Positions 1 through 7,096 are shown, counted from the first letter of the stretch. The stretch is 36,591 nt of DNA from Arundinibacter roseus (GCF_004348825.1 NZ_SMJU01000013.1:1-36591); one strand, 5' to 3'. A program made the numbers and translations. The notes: generated by a model not told the origin, from the letters alone.

Positions 1-50
1 AGCCCAAGGTGTAGAAAATTCCGTGGGCTGTGTCCCACAGCCCTAACCAC
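1..50. repeat. REP family A, partial paired-hairpin unit
   Basis: This is the right part of a paired-hairpin repeat whose left hairpin is cut by the window edge. Positions 1-12 match the tail of the left hairpin seen complete at 921-955. Positions 25-32 and 36-43 form a perfect 8-bp stem (gggctgtg/cacagccc) with a 3-nt loop. The trailing ctaaccacc is shared with the copy ending at 996. The repeat sits beside a RAYT gene, the usual setting of REP/BIME elements. Confidence 0.75.
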
Positions 51-116
51 CAATGCTATTTTAACGTAATAAGGATACAACATTCCTGAATTATACCTTC
101 AAAAATCAAACGTAAT

Positions 117-180
117 CCTTGAAAAAAGGGCTGTGAGACACAGCCCAAGGTGTCAGGGGGTTGGGCTTATCACACAGTGT
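117..180. repeat. REP family A unit, right hairpin decayed
   Basis: The left hairpin is intact: 8-bp arms at 128-135 and 139-146 with loop aga. It is extended by an outer ccttg (117-121) facing aagg (147-150), leaving a bulge of six A. The right half (about 163-180) looks like a degenerate copy of the second hairpin. It lies just beyond the 3' end of the RAYT gene, so this copy and the one at 921 bracket the gene. Confidence 0.7.
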
Positions 181-197
181 AGGGTGTAATTAAAAAT

Positions 198-719
198 TCA
201 AAACCGATCCATATAATGGGTTAGTATCCCAAATTCATCAAATCCTTGTTCATAAAATCTTGCGGATGACCACCGATAATTTTCCGGACGATCTACCAGA
301 TTCCAACGCTCTTGTAAGGGATTATTATGCATGTATTCTATTTTCTGCTCAACCTTCTGTTTTGAGTCCATCAAAACTGCCAACGGATCGCGTTGCCAAA
401 CTCTATATTCTCTTTCGGGTTCGTTTACTTTGAAAAATGGGAGGACCTGGGGATAATTAGTCTTCAAATCTTTCAAAATTGTATGACTCGTATATTTGTT
501 AAAACTTGCATGTGGAGCTTCTTTGCCGTTCAATTCTGTTAATTCCCAAACTACATGTAAATGATTTGGCATAATCACAAATCCATACACAGCAATCATA
601 CCTCTTGACGCTAACTCTTTCCAGGAAGATATTATGATTTCTTTATACTTGTCCTTTCCAAGAAGCTTCTTCCAATCTTTAATTGTATCAGTCCAAAAAT
701 AAACCTGATTGAAATCCAT
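198..719 (-). CDS. REP-associated tyrosine transposase (RAYT, TnpA_REP/Y1 HUH family)
   Basis: This is a 173-residue single-domain protein of the Y1 HUH transposase family, domesticated to act on REP palindromes. The HUH metal motif is visible as MPNHLHVVW (His53 and His55 counted from the chosen start). The probable nucleophile is Tyr129 in EYMHNNPLQ, and the family-typical YRWSSARFYEQG follows near the C-terminus. Family members nick single-stranded DNA at REP hairpins. The reading frame is open upstream to a TTG at 785. I chose the ATG at 719 because family N-termini usually begin at this MDFNQVYFWT-like segment; the ATG at 755 is also possible. It is flanked by three copies of one REP family, which are its likely substrates. 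No second transposase or inverted-repeat IS ends are seen, so this is a RAYT gene rather than a conventional IS200/IS605 element. The family call is firm and the start is not. Confidence 0.9.
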   Translation of the reverse strand: MDFNQVYFWTDTIKDWKKLLGKDKYKEIIISSWKELASRGMIAVYGFVIMPNHLHVVWELTELNGKEAPHASFNKYTSHTILKDLKTNYPQVLPFFKVNEPEREYRVWQRDPLAVLMDSKQKVEQKIEYMHNNPLQERWNLVDRPENYRWSSARFYEQGFDEFGILTHYMDRF

Positions 720-920
720 TCGGGAATTTCGGAATTTATCAGGTTGATGCTCCATAGCTGATTGTACGATTATATACTTTAGCAATGACTTGTGATTCGC
801 TTTAAAGACACAACCTGAGTTGTGAAATTCACGTGGTCTGTATCGTAAAGCCCCGATAACCGATACTTCCCTACAAACAAAGAATCAGATTCCATTTCAA
901 CTTCCAAAAATAAATATAGT

Positions 921-996
921 CCTTGGCAAAAAGGGCTGTGAGACACAGCCCAAGGTGTAAAATTCCGTCGGCTGTGTCGCACAGCCCTAATAACCA
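921..996. repeat. REP family A, complete paired-hairpin unit
   Basis: This is the best-preserved copy. The left hairpin has arms at 933-940 and 944-951 (gggctgtg/cacagccc, loop aga), with outer ccttg (921-925) facing aagg (952-955) and a 7-nt bulge. A short linker follows. The right hairpin has arms at 969-976 and 980-987 with loop tcg, one arm carrying a terminal c in place of g. The unit ends in taataaccacc, next to the folA stop codon. Confidence 0.8.
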
Positions 997-997
997 C

Positions 998-1501
998 CTA
1001 CTCCGTTACCCGAATCAAATCCCGAAACTCAAATGCATACGGATGGCGCTCATCGGCGGGGTGGAACTCCTGCTTCGTCATTTCCCAACGGGTAGAATCC
1101 GGAATTTCAAAAGAAGTATCGCCTTCAAAGTACGCGTGGACGTACGTCAGATTGAGCGTATCGACGATCCCCTGTTCGAGCGCTTGACGGTAAATATCTC
1201 CGCCGCCAATAATAAAACATTGGTCTTTACCCTCGGCTTGCGCCATTTCCAGCGCCTCCGTCAGGGAGGTTGCCGTCAGCACGCCTTCATACGTCCACGT
1301 GCCCGACCTCGTCAAAACGATGGATGTTCGGCCGGGCAAAGGCTTGCCGATTGATTCAAAGGTTTTGCGCCCCATAATCATGGGGTAACCCAACGTGAGT
1401 TGTTTGAACCGTTTGAGGTCGTCGGGCAGGCGCCAAAGCAATTGGTTGTTGTGGCCAATGACGCCATTTTCTGAAACGGCCACTAGTATTGAAATCTGCA
1501 T
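998..1501 (-). CDS. folA: Dihydrofolate reductase
   Basis: This protein reduces 7,8-dihydrofolate to tetrahydrofolate with NADPH, in the cytoplasm, supplying one-carbon carriers. At 167 residues it is the normal bacterial size. The substrate-binding segment LLWRLPDDLKRFK carries the catalytic Asp at residue 28, matching Asp27 of the E. coli enzyme. The NADPH-binding segments PMIMGRKTFESIG and FIIGGGDIYRQAL are also present. The N-terminal MQISILVAVSENGVIG is a normal start. It follows fmt on the same strand with a gap of about 39 nt, so the two are probably co-transcribed. That pairing makes sense because Fmt consumes 10-formyl-tetrahydrofolate. A REP hairpin unit lies immediately after the stop and may cap the transcript. 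There is nothing unusual in the active site. Confidence 0.97.
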   Translation of the reverse strand: MQISILVAVSENGVIGHNNQLLWRLPDDLKRFKQLTLGYPMIMGRKTFESIGKPLPGRTSIVLTRSGTWTYEGVLTATSLTEALEMAQAEGKDQCFIIGGGDIYRQALEQGIVDTLNLTYVHAYFEGDTSFEIPDSTRWEMTKQEFHPADERHPYAFEFRDLIRVTE

Positions 1502-1540
1502 GGTATTGAAAGGTCTTTCAGGGAATTAATCTCTTCTTTT

Positions 1541-2470
1541 TCAGGGCAACTTATATCCGCGCAGCAGCTCATCAACCCGCATGCGTCGTTTGCCTTCGAG
1601 TTGAATCTGCTGCACTGCTACCCACCCATCCGCTGCCCGGAAATTGAGGTACGTTTTCTGGTCGGTTTGGTAGTCGCCGGGCGCTGCCGTTTCATCTCCA
1701 TTTGATTCAACTACCGACACTTCATAGAGTTTACAGGTGAGACCGTTCAGCGTGGTCCAGGCGGCAGGGTACGGTGCCAGGCCGCGCACAAAGTTGCGGA
1801 CCTCTTCCGCACGTTTTGTCCAGTCTATTTCGCAATTTTCTCGAAATAGCTTAGGGGCTTCTTTTCGAATCGGCTCCTCAGCTTGCGGCATTTGTGGGTA
1901 GCTTCCATCGGCAATTGCCTGTACCGTTTTCAGCACCAGTCCGGCACCGCGCTGCATGAGCCGTTCGTACAAACTTCCGGCGGTGTCTTGCGGACTGATC
2001 GCTTCCTTTTCCTGAAAGATAATTTTGCCGGTATCAATCTCTTTTTCAATAAAAAAGGTCGTCACTCCTGTCTCGGTTTCGCCGTTCATGACGGCCCAAT
2101 TGATGGGCGCCGCGCCGCGGTACTGTGGCAAAAGCGATGCATGCAGGTTGAAAGTACCCAGAGAAGGCATGTTCCAGACTACTTCCGGCAACATCCGAAA
2201 TGCCACCACGACCTGCAAATCGGCCTGATAGCTGCGGAGGGTTTCCAGAAACTCCGGGTTCTTCAATTTTTCGGGTTGCAGCACAGGAATATTCTGCGAC
2301 AAAGCATACTCTTTTACAGGCGATTGGCTCAGCTTTTGACCTCGGCCTGCGGGGCGATCAGGGGCGGTCAGGACGGCCACTACGTCGTAGTTGTTTTCGA
2401 CCAGAATTTGCAACGAGGGAACCGCAAAATCGGGCGTTCCCATAAAAATTATACGCAACTTATCAGACAT
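1541..2470 (-). CDS. fmt: Methionyl-tRNA formyltransferase
   Basis: Fmt transfers a formyl group from 10-formyl-tetrahydrofolate to initiator Met-tRNA. From the ATG at 2470 the protein has 309 residues, normal for the family. It begins MSDKLRIIFMGTPDFAVPSL, a typical Fmt N-terminus. The frame is open a further 34 codons upstream (to 2572), but that segment does not resemble the family and was rejected. The catalytic signature FNLHASLLPQYRGAAP gives the Asn and His, and the Asp is in EKEIDTGKI. The C-terminal tRNA-binding domain starts around residue 205 and ends in a normal basic segment. It lies upstream of folA in a likely operon. It is divergent from the greA leader, whose promoter lies about 50 bp upstream of the fmt start codon. 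Confidence 0.97.
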   Translation of the reverse strand: MSDKLRIIFMGTPDFAVPSLQILVENNYDVVAVLTAPDRPAGRGQKLSQSPVKEYALSQNIPVLQPEKLKNPEFLETLRSYQADLQVVVAFRMLPEVVWNMPSLGTFNLHASLLPQYRGAAPINWAVMNGETETGVTTFFIEKEIDTGKIIFQEKEAISPQDTAGSLYERLMQRGAGLVLKTVQAIADGSYPQMPQAEEPIRKEAPKLFRENCEIDWTKRAEEVRNFVRGLAPYPAAWTTLNGLTCKLYEVSVVESNGDETAAPGDYQTDQKTYLNFRAADGWVAVQQIQLEGKRRMRVDELLRGYKLP

Positions 2471-2498
2471 TATTTTCGAGTGTTTTTCAAAAGGAACC

Positions 2499-2529
2499 TT
2501 GTTAGGATGTACAAATATTGCTAATTTTG
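2499..2529 (+). promoter_or_regulatory. Bacteroidota-type promoter of the greA leader
   Basis: The -7 element TAATTTTG (2522-2529) matches the Bacteroidota consensus TAnnTTTG exactly. A TTG at 2499-2501 lies 20 nt upstream, in the expected place for the -33 element. Predicted transcription starts near 2535, about 12 nt before the leader ORF. I see no second consensus promoter between the leader hairpins and greA, so greA probably depends on this one. Confidence 0.65.
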
Positions 2530-2546
2530 TTTTCCAAGATTGGACT

Positions 2547-2591
2547 ATGAAACAATTAATGCGATACGGCATCCGAACCGAAGAGACTTAG
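2547..2591 (+). CDS. 14-residue leader ORF upstream of greA
   Basis: This ATG-to-TAG ORF encodes MKQLMRYGIRTEET. It starts about 12 nt after the predicted transcription start and its stop ends two bases before the first terminator-like stem. The position between a promoter and two tandem hairpins, ahead of greA, suggests a leader peptide used in attenuation. A ribosome at the stop codon would cover most of the first hairpin and should favour read-through. There is no clear Shine-Dalgarno sequence, which is common in this phylum. The product is basic and shows no run of one amino acid that would act as a charge sensor. That it is translated is an inference. It is too short for composition tests, so conservation of the reading frame would be decisive. 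Confidence 0.5.
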   Translation: MKQLMRYGIRTEET

Positions 2592-2593
2592 CG

Positions 2594-2616
2594 ATCACTC
2601 CTGCGAGTGATTTTTT
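2594..2616 (+). terminator. First terminator-like hairpin in the greA leader
   Basis: A 7-bp stem (2594-2600 with 2605-2611) closes a 4-nt loop and runs into a T tract to 2616. It begins two bases after the leader stop codon. The stem has only three G-C pairs, so termination is probably partial. Confidence 0.55.
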
Positions 2617-2626
2617 ATTCTCTATT

Positions 2627-2652
2627 GAACGGTCACTGAGCCGTTCTTTTTT
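2627..2652 (+). terminator. Second terminator-like hairpin in the greA leader
   Basis: A 6-bp stem (gaacgg/ccgttc, 2627-2632 with 2641-2646) closes an 8-nt loop and is followed by six T. It lies 58 bp before the greA start codon, in the same direction as greA. Confidence 0.6.
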
Positions 2653-2710
2653 GTTATACAGGCCTTTACAAATAAACTTATTATTAAATTAAAAATCGAA
2701 AATCTGACCC

Positions 2711-3187
2711 ATGGCTAAGATTTCATACTACACGGAAGAAGGCTTAAATCGATTAAAAGCCGAACTGAACGAAATGAAAACGAGAGGACGTACGGAAATT
2801 GCCCGCCAAATCGCCGAAGCTCGTGACAAAGGTGACCTTAGCGAAAATGCCGAATACGACGCCGCAAAGGACGCACAAGGACTACATGAAATGAAGATTT
2901 CAAAGCTGGAAGAGATTCTGTCCAATGCACGTATTCTCGACGAATCCTCGATTGATACCTCGTTGGTGGCAGTTTTGTCGACGGTAAAAATAAAGAATAG
3001 AAAAAATGGTGCTGAAATGAGTTATACGCTCGTTTCGGAAGAGGAAGCCGATCTCAAAACAGGCCGAATTTCCGTTGGTTCGCCGATTGGCAAAGGCCTG
3101 CTCGGAAAGAAAGTTGGCGAAATGGCCGAAATAAAAATACCCGCCGGGGTGGTCGAATTTGAGGTTCTGGAAATCAGCCGGAGCTAG
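2711..3187 (+). CDS. greA: Transcription elongation factor GreA
   Basis: GreA rescues backtracked RNA polymerase by stimulating cleavage of the 3' end of the nascent RNA from within the secondary channel. The protein has 158 residues, the usual length. The N-terminal coiled coil spans roughly residues 8-75, and its tip carries GDLSENAEYDAAK with Asp42 and Glu45, the acidic pair equivalent to Asp41/Glu44 of the E. coli protein. The C-terminal FKBP-like domain is recognisable from ISVGSPIGKGLLGKKVGE and the ending FEVLEISRS. The ATG at 2711 gives a standard MAKISYYTEEGLNRLK start. It is the only gene in its transcript, with a tandem-hairpin leader upstream and a strong palindromic terminator downstream. 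Regulation through the leader by termination and read-through is inferred. Confidence 0.97.
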   Translation: MAKISYYTEEGLNRLKAELNEMKTRGRTEIARQIAEARDKGDLSENAEYDAAKDAQGLHEMKISKLEEILSNARILDESSIDTSLVAVLSTVKIKNRKNGAEMSYTLVSEEEADLKTGRISVGSPIGKGLLGKKVGEMAEIKIPAGVVEFEVLEISRS

Positions 3188-3212
3188 GTTTTACTAAAAT
3201 TCCTGCCAAACG

Positions 3213-3250
3213 AAAGAGGTCGGTGCCCCGGGGCACCGACCTCTTTTTTT
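3213..3250. terminator. Strong terminator between convergent greA and the 3269 gene
   Basis: A perfect 28-nt palindrome (3216-3229 with 3230-3243), GC-rich and extended by A-T pairs, runs into seven or more T on the plus strand. It serves greA clearly. The minus-strand T run is only three bases, so use by the convergent gene is less certain. Confidence 0.9.
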
Positions 3251-3268
3251 CTCAAAACTGTAAATTCC

Positions 3269-3967
3269 TTACTTTATCTTAAACTGCTTATCATCAACTC
3301 CCTTGTTCACTTTCACGGATTGAGTTTCCATCGTCATCTCAAATTGCCCAAATTTCTGCGTACGGCTAAACGGAAACAGAATGCCGTTTACAGCCTTGTA
3401 GTCACCCAACCGTACTTCTACTTCCGACTTTCCACGGGGTGATTCCATCGTTGCGGTCCGCTTTACTTTCAGCCCGCTTGCCTTGTCAAAGTACTCATGC
3501 CAGGTAGTTCCGTTGCCGGAGTACTCTACGTCGTAGGCATCGCCACCGTCAAGAGCCACTACACCTGCCAGCTTTTTCTCAATACCAAGCGTGTCGTAGT
3601 ACAATTCTGGAAACGGGTGATTTTGTAAAAATTCCTGAAACGCTTCCTTACCCGTTTTGGTGGTTTGCTGCCCACGCATCGAGCGGGAAAGCGTGGCTCC
3701 GTCATACACCGACCCGCCCACTTCATTTCCCATCATGTAGGTACCCTGCTTAAATTTATCGGGCATTTTGAGCTTTGTTTCCATTTCCATGGTTCGGCCC
3801 TGCATGTCTGCGGTAGTGCTAATAATCAGGTCTTTAACGGTTTCCAGTTTTTCCCGTCCGCCAATTGCCGTCAGGTATTTGTTTACAACGGCAGTAGCAT
3901 CCGTCAGATCTTGTCCAGAGCTACCTGTGGCCAGAAAGAGGCATAAAAAAAGTGATAGATATTTCAT
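3269..3967 (-). CDS. Exported LolA-fold-like protein of unknown function
   Basis: This is a 232-residue protein with a clear signal peptide (MKYLSLFLCLFLATGSSG, cleavage before QDL) and no further membrane segment, so it is probably periplasmic or surface-associated. After a short helix containing KYLTAIGGREKLETVKDL, the rest is predicted to be alternating beta strands. The repeated pattern of charged-hydrophobic strands and the GVVALDGGDAYDVEY and KVKRTATM segments resemble the LolA/LolB-type half-barrel proteins often annotated in this phylum as outer-membrane lipoprotein-sorting proteins. True LolA function is unlikely to be provable from sequence, and a lipid- or metabolite-binding role is equally possible. 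In Bacteroidota such proteins often sit beside M16 peptidases, but no such gene is here. It ends convergently with greA. Confidence 0.75.
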   Translation of the reverse strand: MKYLSLFLCLFLATGSSGQDLTDATAVVNKYLTAIGGREKLETVKDLIISTTADMQGRTMEMETKLKMPDKFKQGTYMMGNEVGGSVYDGATLSRSMRGQQTTKTGKEAFQEFLQNHPFPELYYDTLGIEKKLAGVVALDGGDAYDVEYSGNGTTWHEYFDKASGLKVKRTATMESPRGKSEVEVRLGDYKAVNGILFPFSRTQKFGQFEMTMETQSVKVNKGVDDKQFKIK

Positions 3968-4034
3968 AAAAAACAGGAAGGGGTTAAGTTAAGAAATGGG
4001 TAACAAGACACTATTTTTAAGTACTTTTTTATAA

Positions 4035-4089
4035 AAAAACAGACGATCTAAAAAGTTACTTGTGCCAACTGATTGAATCGTCTGTTTTT
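4035..4089. terminator. Long-stem terminator after nhaD
   Basis: A perfect 13-bp stem (4035-4047 with 4077-4089) closes a 29-nt loop. The arms begin and end in A and T tracts, so it is suitable as a terminator for the minus-strand nhaD gene that stops at 4108. The long loop is atypical. Confidence 0.6.
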
Positions 4090-4107
4090 ATTTTATTTAT
4101 CAAGCGA

Positions 4108-5397
4108 TCAGAACATCAACAAGTACACGCCGGCACCGGCCAAATAGCCTAATAGTGCAAGCAAAGAGATGCGTTTGAGGTACCAGATAAAATCCAGCTT
4201 TTCGATACCCATCACGGCAACACCCGCCGCCGAGCCGATTACGAGCATACTTCCGCCCGTTCCGGCGCAATAGGCCATAAACTCCCAAAGTTTATGGTCG
4301 GTGGGGTACACATTCATGTCGTACATCCCCATAGCGGCAGCTACAATCGGCACGTTATCCACGATCGCTGAAACCACACCAATGATGATAACGATCAGGT
4401 CGAGATTTCCCACGGCATTGTCCAGTTGTCCGGCAAGATTGCTCAGCACGTGGGTAGATTCGAGCACGCCAACCGCAGCCAAAATCCCCAAAAAGAACAA
4501 AATACTGGGCACATCAATTTTGCTTAATGCATAGGCAGGCGTGTACGGTTTGCGGTCTTCTTCGTCTTTGTCTTTGTGAATCAGCTCCGAAAGTACCCAC
4601 AAGGCTCCCAACGACAACAACATGCCCATGTAGGGAGGCAAATGCGTGACCGTCTTGAACACCGGCACAAACAACAACCCAATAACTCCCGCCACGAGCA
4701 TCAGCAAACCCTGACTACGCGAAACTCCATTTTCAGGATCAAAGGAAGGGGCTGTTTCCGTTGAAGCAAGAACCGGAACCGCCTTGAAACTACTTTTCAT
4801 GGCGAAAGTGATGTAAAGCAAAGGCACAGCGAGTGAAACAATACTTGGCACGATCAAACGCACAATAATGTTCAAAGTTGTTATTTGTCCGCCAATCCAG
4901 AGCATCGTAGTGGATACATCTCCAATCGGAGACCACGCGCCACCGGAGTTAGCCGCAAGGATAATCATACCGGCCATGAGTTTGCGCTGCTCAGAATCAG
5001 GCATAATTTTGCGCAGCAGTGAAACCATCACAATCGAAGTGGTTAGGTTGTCGAGCAGTGCGGACAGAAAAAAGGTCAGGACGCAGATGATCCAAAGCAG
5101 AGAAAGCGGGTTCCGGGTTTTGATTCGTTCGGTAATAATGGCAAATCCTTCGTGGGCATCAATAAGCTCCACAATCGTCATTGCTCCCAACAGGAAAAAC
5201 AGAATTTCGGAAATTGACCCTAAATGATGCGATAGTTCCTCTACGACAAATTCGGTGTCGGAGCTGTAAAGCACGTAGGCGGTCCAACACAGTACGCCGG
5301 TAATGAGGGCGGAGGCTGTTTTGTTAATCGTGATGTATTCTTCAAGTGCAATTGCCAGGTAGCCAACAACAAAAATTACAATAATGGTAGTAAGCAT
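4108..5397 (-). CDS. nhaD: NhaD-type sodium/proton antiporter
   Basis: This is a 429-residue inner-membrane protein with about 12 hydrophobic segments, of the NhaD family in the ion-transporter superfamily. Members exchange cytoplasmic Na+ (or Li+) for protons, giving salt and alkali tolerance. Family-typical segments are VGYLAIALEEYITINK at the N-terminus, LSALLDNLTTSIVM near residue 110, AANSGGAWSPIGDVSTTMLW near residue 145 with the polar and acidic residues of the ion path, and ISAIVDNVPIVAA-like SAIVDNVPIVAAAMG in the second half. The twofold DN(L/V) repeats suggest the internal inverted repeat of this fold. The ATG at 5397 gives a normal start. It is monocistronic, divergent from the small HExxH gene, with a -7 element on the minus strand at 5486-5493. 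A second antiporter lies 0.4 kb away. Confidence 0.93.
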   Translation of the reverse strand: MLTTIIVIFVVGYLAIALEEYITINKTASALITGVLCWTAYVLYSSDTEFVVEELSHHLGSISEILFFLLGAMTIVELIDAHEGFAIITERIKTRNPLSLLWIICVLTFFLSALLDNLTTSIVMVSLLRKIMPDSEQRKLMAGMIILAANSGGAWSPIGDVSTTMLWIGGQITTLNIIVRLIVPSIVSLAVPLLYITFAMKSSFKAVPVLASTETAPSFDPENGVSRSQGLLMLVAGVIGLLFVPVFKTVTHLPPYMGMLLSLGALWVLSELIHKDKDEEDRKPYTPAYALSKIDVPSILFFLGILAAVGVLESTHVLSNLAGQLDNAVGNLDLIVIIIGVVSAIVDNVPIVAAAMGMYDMNVYPTDHKLWEFMAYCAGTGGSMLVIGSAAGVAVMGIEKLDFIWYLKRISLLALLGYLAGAGVYLLMF

Positions 5398-5457
5398 AAG
5401 GTACGAGAATAGAGCTTTGGTTTAAAGATTAATTATGAATTTGAACTAGTTAGGTGC

Positions 5458-5465
5458 TAAATTTG
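5458..5465 (+). promoter_or_regulatory. -7 element for the 5503 gene
   Basis: TAAATTTG matches TAnnTTTG exactly, 37 bp before the ATG at 5503. There is no well-spaced -33 element (the nearest TTTG is only 14 nt upstream), so this is a partial match. Confidence 0.4.
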
Positions 5466-5485
5466 AGGTGCGGCGGCCAACACTC

Positions 5486-5493
5486 CAAAAGTA
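5486..5493 (-). promoter_or_regulatory. -7 element for nhaD
   Basis: On the minus strand this reads TACTTTTG, an exact match to TAnnTTTG, about 90 bp upstream of the nhaD start. It lies downstream of the divergent plus-strand element, so the two transcripts would overlap. No good -33 element was found. Confidence 0.4.
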
Positions 5494-5502
5494 CGTGAAT
5501 CA

Positions 5503-5835
5503 ATGAAACGAATGAAATTTAAGGGGTTTATCATCCGGGTTTCCTTTTTGTGGGTGGAAGGCATAGCCCTTTTCCCTTTTGTGTTAGTCAAAAACAGGAT
5601 GCCGAATCGGGCGCTTCTTAATCATGAATGTATCCATTTGCGACAACAGCTGGAAATGGGTTTTATCTTATTTTATATCTGGTATTCCGTCGAGTACTTC
5701 ATTCGGTATTTACAAATTCGCAACCATTATCAGGCTTACCGGCGAATTTCGTTTGAGCGGGAAGCCTTCGCCGAAGAAACTTCTTACTCCTATCTGCGAA
5801 CGCGATCCTTTTGGGCATTTCTAAAATACCTCTAA
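5503..5835 (+). CDS. Small HExxH-motif protein, uncharacterised
   Basis: This is a 110-residue protein of a family I recognise only as widespread and uncharacterised in Bacteroidota. It carries NHECIHLRQQLEMGF, an exact HExxH zinc-peptidase motif (His-Glu-Cys-Ile-His, about residues 41-45). A second conserved-looking acidic segment, ISFEREAFAEE (about residues 82-92), could provide a third metal ligand as in gluzincins. A hydrophobic stretch before the motif (GIALFPFVLV) and one after it (FILFYIWYSVEYFI) suggest membrane association. It would be an exceptionally small metallopeptidase, and a non-proteolytic metal-binding role is possible. It is divergent from nhaD and overlaps the end of the next antiporter gene tail to tail by 15 bp. 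The ATG at 5503 is chosen; a second Met lies at codon 4. Confidence 0.7.
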   Translation: MKRMKFKGFIIRVSFLWVEGIALFPFVLVKNRMPNRALLNHECIHLRQQLEMGFILFYIWYSVEYFIRYLQIRNHYQAYRRISFEREAFAEETSYSYLRTRSFWAFLKYL

Positions 5836-7029
5836 TTTCTCTTCTGTTTCTTCCTGCTCCGTTGGTTTTTTGTACGACATCACCGCCACCATCATCGTGA
5901 GGGCCGTCAGAATTACGGTAATCATTAAGATCCCCTGACGAAATCCTTTGACCATGTATTCGGGTGGAATGGACAAAAACAACAGAACTGTAATCAGCCC
6001 GCGCGGGGCGATGTAAAGCAGCGGATTCAAGCTGCCTTTAAAGGACGTTTTGAGCGAAACGTAGCGCGTGCCAATAATTGCCATCAAAATAAGGCAGCTC
6101 ACGATCCATGCGTCCAAATCAGCTAATTCGGAAATATTGGTGGAATAGCCAAAAATGAGGAAGAAGAATGTCCGGATCACAAACGCACTTTCGGCGGTCA
6201 GCTTTTTAAACTGTTCCAACTCCTTTTCAAAAAGGTCATTCTTGAAAAAATCATTCAGCTTTCCCCGTACAAAAAGCTCCGTATTATTTAGAAATAAGCC
6301 AAAAACCAAAATCGCCAGCAGCGAAGAGAGATGGTAAATCTTGCCCACAGCGTACACAATAAACAAAGCCGAAATGATAGGCAGGTACTTGACGTGGTGG
6401 TTGATGCGGCTAATTAAATAGAGCAAAACAAAACAGCAGATTACCGAAATAATGACAATCAGGATGGTGCTTTTAAAAAACTGCCCGGCTGATTCCCAGC
6501 CTGAACCGCTCGGAATGACGAGAATATTAAACAGCATCAGGCCCAGAATATCCGACAGTGAAGACTCATACACCATGTAGTCGCGACGTTTTTCGTCCAG
6601 GCCCCGCACACTTGGAATAGCCACAGCGCTGCTGATGATGGCAAAGGGCGTTGCCGTTACCATGGCGTTGTAAAATTTCTCCCCCAACAAAAGATACAAA
6701 ATACTGGCAATCACCAGCATACTCAACATGAGCCCCAAAAATGCCGAAACAAACGTTCGGGCAATGAGTTTGTATTTGCCGCCGCTAAGTTCGAGGTCGA
6801 GGCCGCCTTCGAGAACAATCAGAATTAGTCCGAGCGTACCGAGCGTGGGCAATATTATTTCTACATAAGGAATCGTGATGTTCAAAATGCTCGTAACCTG
6901 ACGGATAATAATCCCGGTTGCCATGAGCAAAATCACCGAAGGAAGCTTGGTTCGGGAGCTGATCAGGTCAAAACCATACGACAGCAGAACAGAACAACTA
7001 AGTATTATAATTAGGATTGAAATATCCAT
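5821..7029 (-). CDS. Cation/proton antiporter, CPA (Na+/H+ exchanger) family
   Basis: This is a 402-residue inner-membrane protein with about 12 hydrophobic segments and no soluble RCK/TrkA domain. It begins MDISILIIILSCSVLLSYG. Diagnostic segments are LPSVILLMATGIIIRQ, LILIVLEGGLDLEL, TPFAIISSAVAIPSV and YESSLSDILGLMLFN, in which the acidic residue of the SD pair occupies the position of the ion-binding Asp in CPA exchangers. The highly charged segment LNDFFKNDLFEKELEQFKKL is a cytoplasmic loop, and the C-terminus is a short glutamate-rich tail. The transported ion (Na+, K+ or both) cannot be told from sequence. Its 3' end overlaps the convergent HExxH gene by 15 bp. A terminator-like hairpin for the next minus-strand gene lies just upstream, so this gene is probably transcribed from its own promoter. 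Confidence 0.88.
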   Translation of the reverse strand: MDISILIIILSCSVLLSYGFDLISSRTKLPSVILLMATGIIIRQVTSILNITIPYVEIILPTLGTLGLILIVLEGGLDLELSGGKYKLIARTFVSAFLGLMLSMLVIASILYLLLGEKFYNAMVTATPFAIISSAVAIPSVRGLDEKRRDYMVYESSLSDILGLMLFNILVIPSGSGWESAGQFFKSTILIVIISVICCFVLLYLISRINHHVKYLPIISALFIVYAVGKIYHLSSLLAILVFGLFLNNTELFVRGKLNDFFKNDLFEKELEQFKKLTAESAFVIRTFFFLIFGYSTNISELADLDAWIVSCLILMAIIGTRYVSLKTSFKGSLNPLLYIAPRGLITVLLFLSIPPEYMVKGFRQGILMITVILTALTMMVAVMSYKKPTEQEETEEKLEVF

Positions 7030-7071
7030 TCGCTGATTTTTATGAGTGGGTCAAAGGTGCAATAATACAAA

Positions 7072-7096
7072 AAATAGCCCTCAAATCAGGCTATTT
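7072..7096 (-). terminator. Terminator after the PorP/SprF-like gene
   Basis: On the minus strand an 8-bp stem (arms 7089-7096 and 7072-7079) closes a 9-nt loop and is followed by a run of T. It lies about 20 bp after the stop codon at 7115. Confidence 0.6.

Noticed and set aside
779-895. 38-codon minus-strand ORF between REP unit and RAYT gene
   Set aside because: It has a -7-like element upstream but no recognisable similarity or ribosome binding site, and it overlaps the open frame ahead of the RAYT gene. It may be a decayed remnant.
198-996. Complete IS200/IS605 insertion sequence
   Set aside because: There is no second gene, no typical left and right ends, and the protein has RAYT-specific C-terminal motifs. 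The flanking repeats are of REP type.
1883-2524. Long plus-strand frame opposite fmt
   Set aside because: It is entirely antisense to fmt and its translation shows no domain pattern; a shadow of a real gene.
2471-2572. N-terminal extension of fmt
   Set aside because: The 34 extra codons do not resemble Fmt and overlap the divergent leader promoter region; the ATG at 2470 gives a standard N-terminus.
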